This document shows positions 1 to 11,800 of a stretch of 64,000 bases of DNA, piece by piece. Within the stretch, counting starts at the first letter, position 1. The number at the start of each line of letters is the position of its first letter. The notes under the pieces were generated by a model, which made no database searches, was not told where the DNA came from, and saw nothing but the letters and a program-made list of their open reading frames with translations. The position numbers were made by a program, and so were the translations under genes. The stretch is from Trebouxia sp. TZW2008 (taxonomy: Eukaryota > Chlorophyta > Trebouxiophyceae > Trebouxiales > Trebouxiaceae), in the NCBI GenBank assembly GCA_002118135.1, contig BDIU01000177.1, forward strand, positions 186,001 through 250,000, given 5' to 3'.

Positions 1-414
1 CAGATGCTCGAAGACCAGCAGTGCTTTTATGCCAAGGCAACATCTGCAAGAGATGCTATGTTGGGTGTGATGCTTCTCTGTGGTGATGCTTTTATGCACA
101 TGCATATTCATAATCTGTGCACTCGATAGTACTGCGGTATCGTGATCAGGGCTGCAGAAATCAGCTACACATATACATTGGTCACCCGCTGTCGATACAG
201 TTCACGTTGGAAAAGCCTTGTTTGTGATTGTTGCTGTTGCTGAGCGAGCATTCCACAATCCATAGCAAAGGATCTGAGAAGCAGGAATGGAAGCAGCTTA
301 TGGATGATTTGACACATGACAGGCAACCAGGACAAGTACCAGTAAGCTAGTTATGTTTTTGCAATGCTAATGTATTCCAAACATGCGCAAACATGCATGC
401 AGTCTCTGATTCTA
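1..414. other. Downstream flank of the giant lipid-transfer gene
   Basis: No coding region, RNA gene or repeat array is recognisable here. The stretch lies just beyond the stop codon of the minus-strand gene that ends at 415, so its right part should hold that gene's 3' UTR. I could not identify a convincing polyadenylation signal. Confidence 0.5.
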
Positions 415-3400
415 TTACTTGGCTGGCTTTTTGAGTCCAGCAAACATCATGGTCATGTCCCTTGCTAGCCTGCCTCCTCGACCCAGCTCAGCATCCGCCT
501 GGGCTGATGCACCCTCCCTCGACCCCTCAGGGGCGTGTGGGGGTTGAGCAGCAGCACCAGAGCCAGCGGAATTTGCCCCTGTACTTTTGGCTTGCAAATA
601 CATATCTTTGGCTTTGGCCCTCATGCGTTCAAAACCCTTGGTGAAAGTTTTCGTTTTTAGGCCGCCCTTCTCAGGGCTATGAAAGCTCTGCATGAAGCGC
701 TGCCTGTCCTGTGCGCTGACCTCACTCGCCTCTTCGTCTTCTTCTGAGTCTGGTGCAGCCCTGCCCAACATGCCCTCCAGGACCTGCCCTTGGCCCTGGC
801 CCTGCTCACTTGCTTGATTTAGCCCTTGAAGGGGCCTTTGCTCGAGGCTGCCTTCAGCACTTTGCCTTGCAGCAGCAGAGGCTCTTTGCAGCAGCCCCTG
901 TGGCAGCATGCCTGATGAGGCTGCTGCATCCTGCGCTGCATGTGACAGGCCTGCTCCAGTCTGCCCCTGCTGTGTTGAATCGCTCCTAGTGCTTAGCCTG
1001 GCACCCAGCTGAGGCTTTGAATCTGGAAGCGGCCTTTGCAAACTGCTCTGTTCCGCAAAAGGCACCTTGCTTTCTGTCTGTGGGCTATCTGCATTTGAAG
1101 CACGCACAACTCAATCATTTTCTCATGTACTCACTGACTAGTTCACTTACTCACTCATGTGCTCAGGCACGCATTCACTCACTTAACTCTTCATTCACTT
1201 GATCACTCACTCATCCACTTGCTCACTCACTCGTTCATTCATGCACTCAAAACACGTGCTAGGCAGGCTTGGAGAGCCAGCAACTAGTTATGTGTTTGCG
1301 CAACCGTTTTCTACGCTCTGACCTTGATGGGACTCTAGCCTTTGGCCTGGCTGGTCATAAATCCCATCTGTGTCTGCACTGGGGGGCTGAGGGGGTGCCC
1401 GCCGAGGGATGACTGGGGGCTCAGATGACAACTGCCTGAAGCCCATGGTCTGAGACGGAGCATGGCTCAGGTCAGGGCTGCTGGAAGCGCCCTGCCCTTC
1501 TACCACGGCAGGGCTCCTGGCACTGCCCTGCCATTTAGACAGCACTTTGGGCATGGCATCAACTCCAGCCTCTTGTGGCTGCCCCTCCAAAGGCCCAGCT
1601 GTGGTTGGCTCTGTCAGACTGTGGCCGCTCTGCTGTGCATTTGAAGCAGCACCGACACCATGGCTAGGCACATGTGGAAGTCCACTAGGCGCATCATGTG
1701 TGTATTGACCGTGACTTGCAGGCTGCTGCTGCTGTTCGCTTGAAAGCACGACAGGTTGTGCTTCCGGCACATGTGCAACATGGCCCTGAGACAAGGCGTG
1801 CACCTGCTGGCTTGACATACTGCTGGGTGGCGCACCATCTACAGTGCTGACAGCCTGTCTGTCTCCGAGGCTTAGCAAGGCAGGCCGGGCATCTGTATAG
1901 GTAGCAGCTTGCTTGTCCCTGGAAGCTAGCAAGGCAGACTGAGCATCAGTAGTGTTAACAGCTTGCATGTCATCAGGAGCTATCAAGGCAGACTGAGCAT
2001 CAGACTGTCCTAAAGCAGCAGGCAATTGAGAGACTGAGCTTTCATACAGAACAGGAACTGGGCTCTGTTGCTGCGTCATGGACTTGTCCTGTGCTGAGCC
2101 CTGATGCGTAACAGGGGTTGAAACCTGTTGCTCTGCCATGGACTCGTCCTGTGCTGAGCCCTGATGCGTAACAGGGGTTGAAGCCTGTTGCTGTGCCATG
2201 GACTCGTCCTGTGCTTTAGCTGCTGAGCGTGACGTTGTATCTGAGTCAGTGGACGCAAGGCCAAAAGGGTTGCCTGAGAGCTGCTGGACAACACCAGGCG
2301 CCTCATGCTGCAAGTGAGACTTGCTGGCCTGCTGAGCTGTGGCAGCATGATCAGCAGGAAGTTGCACTGTGGCTGGTGCTGGTGCTGGTGCTGCCTGCGA
2401 GTCTGTGCCTAGATGTGAGACCTCCTGTGTGGGCGCCGCTGCTGCTGCTTGTCTGCTTGTGCTCAAATGCAAAGCCTCTTGTGCTGGTGCCTGGGTCGCT
2501 GTTTGCCTGTCTGTGCCCAGCTGCATGGCCTCACTTGCTGGTCTGTCTGTGCTCGGATGATAAGCCTCAGCTGCTGGTCTGTGCGTGCTGGGCTGGGAGG
2601 CCTCCTGCGGTGGTGCAGCTGCCTGTGCAGCTGCTGAGCTGTCAGCAAGCTCATCGTCATGGTCACTGTCCCCAGCAAAAGGATTACCGCTGACGCGTGG
2701 CTGTCTTGGACCTGAAGACACAGACACTATCATTTCACAAGACTAGTGTTGTGCCAGTCAAGCAGGAAAAGCAGGAAAGCAGGAAGCAAGAACAAGAAAT
2801 GCTGCAAACACTGGATGATTTTGAATTATGCAGCAGGCAGCAACAAATCTGATGCAAGATGACAAGGCATATGCGTGTCATACTTGGCATGAGCACAGTC
2901 CAGCAGGCATCGCGTAATATTTCTGTTCATTTCAAGTATGGATTTACACTGTGCAGCACAGCCAACTGGACTTTGCATAGCCTCTGGCTCATCAGTGATG
3001 TGCATAGCAGGGTCAAACAGTCGAGTTGAGGCGATATGAATCAGGCCTGCGTGTCCACATATGCTAGGTAGGCATTTCAGAACCAGGCATAAGACAACAA
3101 CACAGGTGTGGTAGACGACTCGAGCGCAATCAGGCGTTCCACATATTTAGGAGCATCAATGTTTAGTCTAGTACAGCTGCAAGCACTTTCAGGTACTAGA
3201 TGGGGATCTCACCCGCATCATGAAGGTCCAGCAGCATTTCAGCCAAAGATGGCTTGCTCTGCAGATCTGCTTCCAGCGACGGATGTGACCCAGAGCTTGG
3301 CCCGCTAGACTGTTGACTCAGCGCAGCACTTGAATTGATGCCAGGCTGCTGAGTCAGCCCTGGTGTCGAGTCATGCCATGACTGCTGACTCAGCCCAGCT

Positions 3401-5820
3401 GGTGAGTCACGCAAGGGTAGGGATGCAGCTTCCTGGAAGGGGTTGCCTGACAGCTGCTGTCTCAGCTGCCTTGAAGACTGCTGCTGCTGCTGCTGCTGCT
3501 GCTGATGCTGCAACTGCACTTGCGACTGCTGCTGGTACTGTCCAGCATCATGCAACACTTCCTGCTGATACTGTGGCTGGGGTTGCTGCTGCAGTTGCGA
3601 TTGCTGCTGATACTGTCCTGCATCATGCAGCACTTCATGCTGATCCTGCTGCTGTGCTGGCTGTTGCAACTGATTCGTGTCCCCAAGCATTGGCACATTA
3701 TCTGCATCGTGATGAACAGCATTTGGCGCCAGCTCAGCAGCATCGTGACTAGGCCCTGTAGTCATGGGCTCTGGGCCATGTGCATGCCAATCTGTCTGAG
3801 TCGGCAGGTGTCTGAAGCTGACTTCCTGTTCAGGTGCTGCAGCTGTGGCCAAGCCTGAATTCTGAGTCATGCTTGGGTTTTCACTGAGATTGTCAACGCC
3901 AGAAACATCAGTGTCTGCTTCACGAGCAAACTCATTACTAGCAGGAACATCAGTGGCTGCTTCATTGCCAGAGGTGAATGCTTCTTCTTCTGCCCTGCCT
4001 GGTAAGATGATACCTGGCACAGCACTGGTGTGACCCTCCCGGCTGATGTTGTCTGCTGAGAATGAGTTGTCGCTAGCACGCTGCTGCTCATTTGACTGCT
4101 GACTGGCTAAAGATGGATCTGATGACTCAGGGTGACTCATGCCAGAAGCTGGACCTGCAGATCAAGATGGAGACATCAATCACACTGTAGATTTGTGTCA
4201 TATGTGTCACCCATGGGCCGCGTACAAGTGGTCCTTATGTGCTTGAGAGGAACTCACAAGATTGCAGCTCTTTCTGCTCCAGCATCAGTTTGGAGCATAC
4301 ATCCACTGAAGAAGAGTCACAAAGATGCATGAGTTCCCTGCACCTCGAAACAGCAACAGTAGATTACCTGAAGCTGCAGAGGTTTTGGTGGTGGCCTGAC
4401 GCGCTGCTGCTACTGCCCTGCTGGCAAAAGCTCGTGCTTTGGAAGCTGCACTGGAAGCTGCCAGAGCAGCTGCCTTTGGAGCTGCAGCTGGAGGTGCTGC
4501 AGAAGCTGATTCTGAAGGTGCTGAGATGGTACTGAGCACACCGCTCCTTCTGGCCTGCAGGGCACATGCAGTGTGGAGATTTTGAATTTTTACAGCTATT
4601 TGTGCAAGACAAGACTGCAGGTCTAAGCTGACATTCAGTTGCAACCCACACTAAAGTTGCCTAGCTGTAATCACGAAAGCAACGAAGCACACCGCTGCTT
4701 TTGGCCTGCAGCATGCATGCAGTGTGGTGATCTAGACCTTCCCAGCTGTTTGTGCAAGATGAGGCTGGAGGTGTGAGGTGACTCGTTTAGCAACGTCCAG
4801 TACGATGAATGCTTTCATTACCGATGAAGATGTCCTTGTATGAAGTTGTCCTTGCTCAGAGGTGCCACTGCAGTCAGGACGCAGTGGTTGATTCACAATT
4901 GCATTGTCCTTACATGGAGACTGTCCTTATATCAAGGGTCCTTTTAAGGACAAAACACTGTAATCACAACCCATTCTGGAAGTCCACAGTTTATCAAGGA
5001 ACTTGTCAGGTGCAGGGAACTGCTGTGGTGCCTTTGACTGGCAGAACGTCAATAGCCGAGGCAAAAGCATCGAATGGCAAGCACTTCCCATTTCTGTATT
5101 TTTGCTTCTAGCTGATGGAGAAAGGCCATTGGCCACCGACTATCATTGATGCCCAAACAACAGCTGTGAGCCTACTTGTTGAATGGCAGAAAATGTCTGC
5201 TATTTGAGAAAAACTTCTAACCATGCTCAAGCTTGGCTGGAAGGCTTGCACATATAGCGGCAGCTGTCGAACTCAACGCAGCATGGCAAGCCTTTGATGC
5301 AGGAAATCTGGGAGGTGCCTTTTCTACAGCGTTTAGAACAAGTCCTACAAAACTGTTGTTGTTGGCCACTGACTGTCGTTGATGCCCAAAAGGTGAGGCA
5401 GATCATTGAAAGGGAAGCACTGTCTGTAATTCACGCAGACCTTCCAACCAAGCTCCAACTTAACAGCTACGGCAACTCAATGCAAAATTCCAAGACATTC
5501 ACGCACTGACTCTGGCAGGCCAACTGGAGAGAATGTATTACAAGGGGCCTACATGCAGGGGTCCTCTCGGGGGTTGGAGTCGGGGTCAGATCACTTGCAA
5601 ATTGAACAGGACAACAAGGAAACTGCAAGCAATACTTGCAACCATTCAAGACGATCGTTGGTGCCACACTGAGTGCCGAGGAGGTATGACGAGGGGCTAC
5701 CTGCAGGGGGTCCTCTGTGGGGTCAGTGTTGGGGTCAGCAGGGGGGTCTGCTCCTGCTGCCCTGTTGCCAAAGCGCATCAAGTGCTGCTCCCCAAACATC
5801 ATCATCTTCTTCTGCCTTGT
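415..5820 (-). CDS. SABRE: SABRE/BLTP2 disordered C-terminal tail with SGNPF motifs
   Basis: Exons in gene order: 5820-5701, 4554-4368, 4154-3213, 2711-1323, 1088-415, all phase-consistent with each other and with 6550. About 1,100 residues, poor in hydrophobics: an alanine-rich helix (ALAASSAASKARAFASRAVA), glutamine-rich stretches at 3480-3680, a 20-residue imperfect triple repeat around QDESMAQQQ at 2060-2215, a proline motif PVIPRRAPPQPPS at about 1390-1420, and three SGNPF motifs (read at about 3440, 2270 and 2685). The last exon ends in a basic helix (KTFTKGFERMRAKAKDMYLQ). Known: NPF tripeptides bind EH domains of endocytic adaptors. Inferred: the tail may tether the protein to endocytic or plasma-membrane sites. 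It could instead be a separate gene, but no promoter or start is needed because the phases continue. Confidence 0.78.
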
Positions 5821-8800
5821 CTGCAGCATACAAGGGTCAGTCAGACAGCATGCATGGCACCTTTTTCCCTCTTGTTCTATCTAAAAACGCATGCTACTTA
5901 AGGCCCAAAGGCCTTCCTAGGTACCCATAGTCACCAACAGCAGCTTTCAGGGAAGACATGCCTGCATTTTTCAGTCTGCTTACTTGAAAATAAAGCTTCA
6001 CTTGTTTACTGAAAAGTGACGTCCCAACAGAATCATGATGAGCTAGGAATATGCTGCGTTGCCACTTACTTTGCCCATGCTAAGGGTGCATGCAGCAGGC
6101 AGCATGCTGCAAACACATTCGAGGCAAAGCAGCTGTGTTATGCTGCTCCTTTGTCATGTTCTTTCACTGCTTCTGGACAGGTGCTTTGACCACCATGGAT
6201 GTCCCTCTCGTCTCTCCTGTGCACGCAAGCAAGTTGCCAGGTGTGGTTCTGGGCCTTCAATTGATACGAAGAAAGTAGCTGTTCTGACTCAACATGCTGC
6301 CCATACAGTTTACACAGATACACATGCCCTGTGAGGAGGCGTCTGACATAATGTTGTGTACAATCAGCCGTGCCTTTTGACCTGCTTGGCATGTATGCAT
6401 GTACACGCAGCAGTACAGATAAAATTGCACTGTCTGAGGCCCTTCCTACCAGGCAGCTCACTGTCTGAAGGCAAGCCACACGCAACATCTCAAAATGGAC
6501 TGTGATTCAAGTCTTTGAGACAGCCCATTGCTGAGGATCAAGAGCACACCTGAAGCCCTTCAGCATCCTGGGGCGGTTCTGACTCTGGGTCCTTGTCCCC
6601 CTTCTTCTTGCCCCACCCAAAGGGCCATTGCTTGGCAGTGCCCTTGGCCTTATCTGCTGATACCTTGGCTTCCTTCAGCTGATGCTCTGGCAGCAGCTCC
6701 TGCATACACAATCGCAGCACATATTGCAGAGCCTGCAAGTTCTTGCAACCTGATGAATGTGCCAGAAGGCAAAGCACTAATGTTTAACAGTGTCCTGAGA
6801 GTCCTCCAGCTAATGCTTGGGCAGAGGCTCATGCACGCGTCATTTTCATGAACCTTGCCGCAGTGAAAACCATCTTAGGGAGATATGATTGCACAAACCC
6901 AAGAAGACATGTGATGGAATGAACAATATGATGGATTGAGGCATGTCATTGTACAGCCAGATCACAACTTCTGGGGGCAGGGGACACTGCTGATGTTAGC
7001 ATTGGTGGTGACATCTTCAGCTGAAGCTGGCAGGCTTCTGCCTGTGTCAAAGCCAGCTTCTTGAGAACAAGTTGACTTGATCTGACAGTAGCAAGATAAG
7101 TGCGTTTTGCACTGGATTCTTCCCGAGCATTGAGTGAGCAAAGGCCCTGCATGCAGGCGTACCTTGAACTTGCAGGCCATCCAAGCTCCTTGAGTACTAG
7201 CAGCCTCTACTGAGCCTTTTTCAATATGACAAAGCAACGACCCTCTGTGTGAGCACACCTTGAACTTGCGGCCTTGCAGGCCAGCCACGCTCTTGAGCAC
7301 AGACTTGATGATATCCCATTTCATGCGGTTGAAGAGGTCCACCCAGCGCCCCTCCAAATCCTCATACACTTGGGCATCCAAGAGCACCTTGAAGTCCTTG
7401 ATGTTGAATGGCGCACCCTGCAGGCACCAATCGTCACCTGTCAAATCCTCATTTCTGCAAGAGAAGTGGCGTCTGAACATATTAGAGGCGTCCAAAAGTT
7501 GGGGCGCTCAATAACATTTGATGATACTTGACTTCATGCGTTTGAACAGGTCCGCCCACCGCCCCTCCAAGTTCTCGTACACTTGGGCGTCCAACAGCAC
7601 CTTGAAATCTATGATGTTGAAAGGCGCGCCCTGCACGGCATGAAGAGTCATGTGTTGAATCTGCCTCAAACGTTGTTTCACATTTCTGCGTCAGCTCCCA
7701 CAAAGTCCCCATACACTTGGGCATTCAACAGCGCCTTGCAGTCCTTGATGTTAAATGGTGCAGTCTGAATGGCACAATCTGACACCTGTCAAGCCTGCAT
7801 CCGCTCAGCTTTGCTCACGCCTGCATTTGCGTTCACCCAGCGCGCCTTCAGGTCCTCGTACAAACAAGCGTCCATCAGCACCTTACAGTCCTTCATCTTG
7901 AACGGTGCACCCTGCACAGACAGATGTCAGGAACATTTGGAAAACAGAAAGAAAGCGTTTTTGTGACTGCCTACCTACCTACAAGCCTCAGTTTAGCAAG
8001 TTGGTGGTATGATTTGGTATCAGGAGGGTTCTTGGTGAGTATGAGCAGCAGCAAGTTGATGGCCAAGGTCTGTGGCCACCCATAGATGGCTGTGAGAAAA
8101 CAAGATTACCAAGGTGCATGAGCTCACACAAATAGCATGAGTGGGCCTCAAGGAATATTCACTTCAATGTCCAGTGATATACTACAGCAACTTCTCTTTG
8201 TAAGGACACTCAATGTAAGGACATTCTCAATGTAAGGACAGCGCAAGTGGGACCAATCACTGCAAGCTGACTGGAGTGGTCCCTTTGAGTACGGACAATT
8301 TGATCCAAGGGTAGTCTTCTGGTAGCCAAAGTAGTACCTACAAAGAGAAGTCAATGTATGATGTATTGCTTTACCTTGTAGGTGACTCGGCAGTGCACCT
8401 GGTTGATGGCAACGTGCACAAACAGTATGAGGACGCCTTGAGACACAATTGATATGTATATGCAACACTCAGATGTATTGGCTGACCTTGTAGGTGACTC
8501 GACAGTGAACCCGGTTGATTGCAAAGTGCACAAACAGCAGCTTCTTGCGCTCGACTGCCGCCTTCTGTTGAGCCATCTTGGCAGAGGCTGACCCCCCTGT
8601 GCCTGACCCCCCCAGGAGGGAGGATGCCCCAGCCCCACTGGGCTCCTCCCCATGTGACACACTCCTCTTGTGCAAACGTCGAAATACTGACCCGCTCGCC
8701 TGTAAACATATGCAGCAATGTTTTGTCTCTTTGTTGACATGCATTGCATGGTCCCCTACTCTTTGCAAATTGTTGGCAACGGTTAAGCCCGGGTGGCTGA

Positions 8801-11800
8801 ATCACCCAAAAGGGTGGGTACCCGGCTCACCCTGGGCTCCTCCCTATGTGACACATCCCAATTGTGCACTCGCTGGAACACTGACCCGCTTGCCTGCAAG
8901 CACAAACAGCAAACTTGAGGGTCTTTGTGGTGTCAGGTTGTGAGTGAGCGGCGTCCTGGGCTGTGATTGCAAAATTGATCGCAAAGACTGACCCCCCTAT
9001 GGCTGAACCCTCCATGAGGCAGGGTACCACAGCAGCGATCGACCGACGCAACTGTTTGCTACTAAATCCACCACAACATTACTGAAGTGGGCTCCTCCCA
9101 CATGAGACACTTCTCTTGTGCAACCGCCAGAAGACCAGACCACATAAAGCAGTGGTGTGGTCGTCTATAAGGTCATGACTAAATGGCTTTCATCTTGTCT
9201 GCTGGGGTTAAGTCACATGTACACTTGTGTTCTGCTTGCTGCTGATGTCATTCACACAAGAAAATGTGACATCAATGCGTCAACCAATCCGCACCAAAAA
9301 GTGTCACGGACAGACAAGTGAAAAGCCTGTGTGATCTGTGTACAAGGATACCTTGCTGCGATTGGTTGAAAGGTCGCCAGAGGAGGCATGAGACATGAGT
9401 AGCCCCTTACTCAAGGCGAAGTCCAGCCATTTGTCAGCCGCTACTGCTGAAACATGACTAACATAGACACGTGCAAAGTCTATGTGCTCTGTGTAGGAGT
9501 GTTGCTGTGATTGGCTATGGGGTCTGTGCAGAAGCATGCCTTGCTGCAGTTGGCTGAGAAGTCGCCAGAGCAGGCAGGGGACATGAGTAGCTCCTTACTC
9601 AAGGCAAAGTCTGGCCAGCTGTGAGCCGTTACTGCTAACATGTCTGGTACAGACACGTGAAAAGTCCACTTTCTCTGTGCAGAAGCGTTGCTCTGATTGG
9701 CTGCGGGGTCTGTGCAAGAGCATACCTTGCTGCGGTTGGCTGAGAGCTCGCCTGAGGAGGCAGGGGAGATGAGTAGCTCCCTACTAAGGGCGGGGTCCAG
9801 TCCCCTACGTGCCTCAAGTTGGTCCCAGGAGGAGATGCGGCGGTGCCTACTGCGCCGCCCTGCACACATCGTACAATCACACACTCAGACTCTCCCGTGA
9901 CTTGTGACTTGTACAAGTGAAGGCAAAGCGCTGATGGCGTCATGGCTACTTTCTTGCAGGACTTGAGGCGCGACACCATAGGACATCCATTGACACGGTC
10001 AGTCACGTGCAGGTTTGAAAACACAACTGCGCACACAGCCGTCCATCGCCACATTCTTAGACATTTGCAAACGCAGCAGCGCAAGCTCTAAGGAATTGTC
10101 ATCAAGTGCATGGAGGCGAAGCATTGCCCATGCATCTCAGGAGCAGACATTCAGCTGTTTGGTGGAAGTCACACACAGAGCGTCATTGCCATTTGATTGC
10201 TACAGTTGGGCGGGACAAGTTTGTGGTCATCAGATGATGCAAAGGATGCACTCACCCAGGGCAAAGACAGAGGACATAGCAGAGGGGCTGACTGGGGAAG
10301 ATGGCCCTGCTGAGGCAACAGCCCTCTCAGCTGCTGCGCTGGCTGTGGTGCTGCCGCTGCCCCCCTCCCCCTTGCTGTGACCTGAACCCCCCAAACCCCC
10401 CAATGCTGCCAAGCTGGACCTGCAATCATCCATTTGCGCCTGTTTGTCGAGCCATACTTCCAGATACTGTCTTACTGTGATACAGTCAGCCAGCACAGGC
10501 ATGTTTGTGAAGAGTGTTCAATTCCGTGAAGTCCACTACCGCCAACAGGCAGTACAAGCTTTCAACCATGCATCAGTGCAGACTAGAACCTCTGCAGCAC
10601 ATTATCACAAAAACTACTTTTTCAACTGCAAAAAAAAGTTGTTTTGCCAAACTGCTGACAGCTGTAGAGGAGCTGCCCAAAGCACCCTCACCTGAAATTT
10701 TACCTTGGACTGTATCTCAAATGATTGTCCAAATTGCGTGTCAGCTGCTATTGATACAAGCGTGTTTGCGCAAGAGCAGCTGATTCTTCAGATGCAAGAC
10801 AACTTGTTCTCTGCTTTACCTGCTGGCAGCTGCAGAGGAGCTTGCCAGAGCGCCTTCACTAGGGCCAGCACCCGGTTTGCGCGTGTTGGCAACTGACTTG
10901 ACCCACTGCTGCTGCCGCTGTTTGGCCGCTACATCCTCCTTGGGGAAGAAATATTCCTGCAGGCACAAATCCACATCAGTCAAAGCGCCAACAGAGATGT
11001 TAGCAGGATTCTGAACAGGCAATGCTGCTGCTGGGCTGCTGCATCCCGAGTTCAAGAATCAGTCCTGTGCCACCAGCAAAGAGCAAGTCAAACAGCAGCA
11101 GGGGATTGCGCCTATTGGCTACTGACTTGACCCATTGCTGCTGCCGCTGCTTGGCCACTGCAACCTCCTTGAGGGAGAAGTACTCCTGCACCGGCAAAAC
11201 AAAACTATCAGGAGGCAAGTGACAGCCATGTAGCCTCACCGACTGTTGGTTAAAATTTTTGGTCAGGACATGGAAAGAACACTCTGGCATCAACAAGGCA
11301 TTTTCATTCATTTTTATGTTCAGAAGCAAACAATTTTGCGTCTTGCCCAGGCTTTTGGCACCTTGTTGGTGGACGTGGCTGCTGAAAGGATGAACCATGA
11401 CGTGGATGAAGAACCAAGCAGTCTATTTCTTCAACAGCAACAGAATCAGATCATTTTCAACGGCAACAAATGGGCCAGAAGCTCACCTAGAGGTTGTTGG
11501 CAAGTTGTTTAGGGATGTGAACGCTTAGAAGATGCATCCTGACATCAACCAGAAACTGTCAACAATCTGTGATTTCAACCGCAAACAGAGGCTTTTTGAC
11601 TCACCCAAAGACTGTTGGCGACTTGCTGGTGAATGTGAACGCCCAGAGGGTGCACCATGACATCAACCAAGGACCACACAGTCAGCTCCAGGGTTGGTAC
11701 ACCTCTGGTTGCATTCACTCTGAGTAAGGCATCTTGTGCCCAGCTCTCATCTGGATTCCAAGCTGATATGATCATCCCAGGCTCAAGCCCTGGGGCTTCC

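Noticed and set aside
2229..2693. 154-codon plus-strand open frame
   Set aside because: Leucine/cysteine-rich antisense shadow of the Gln/Ala-rich SABRE tail exon.
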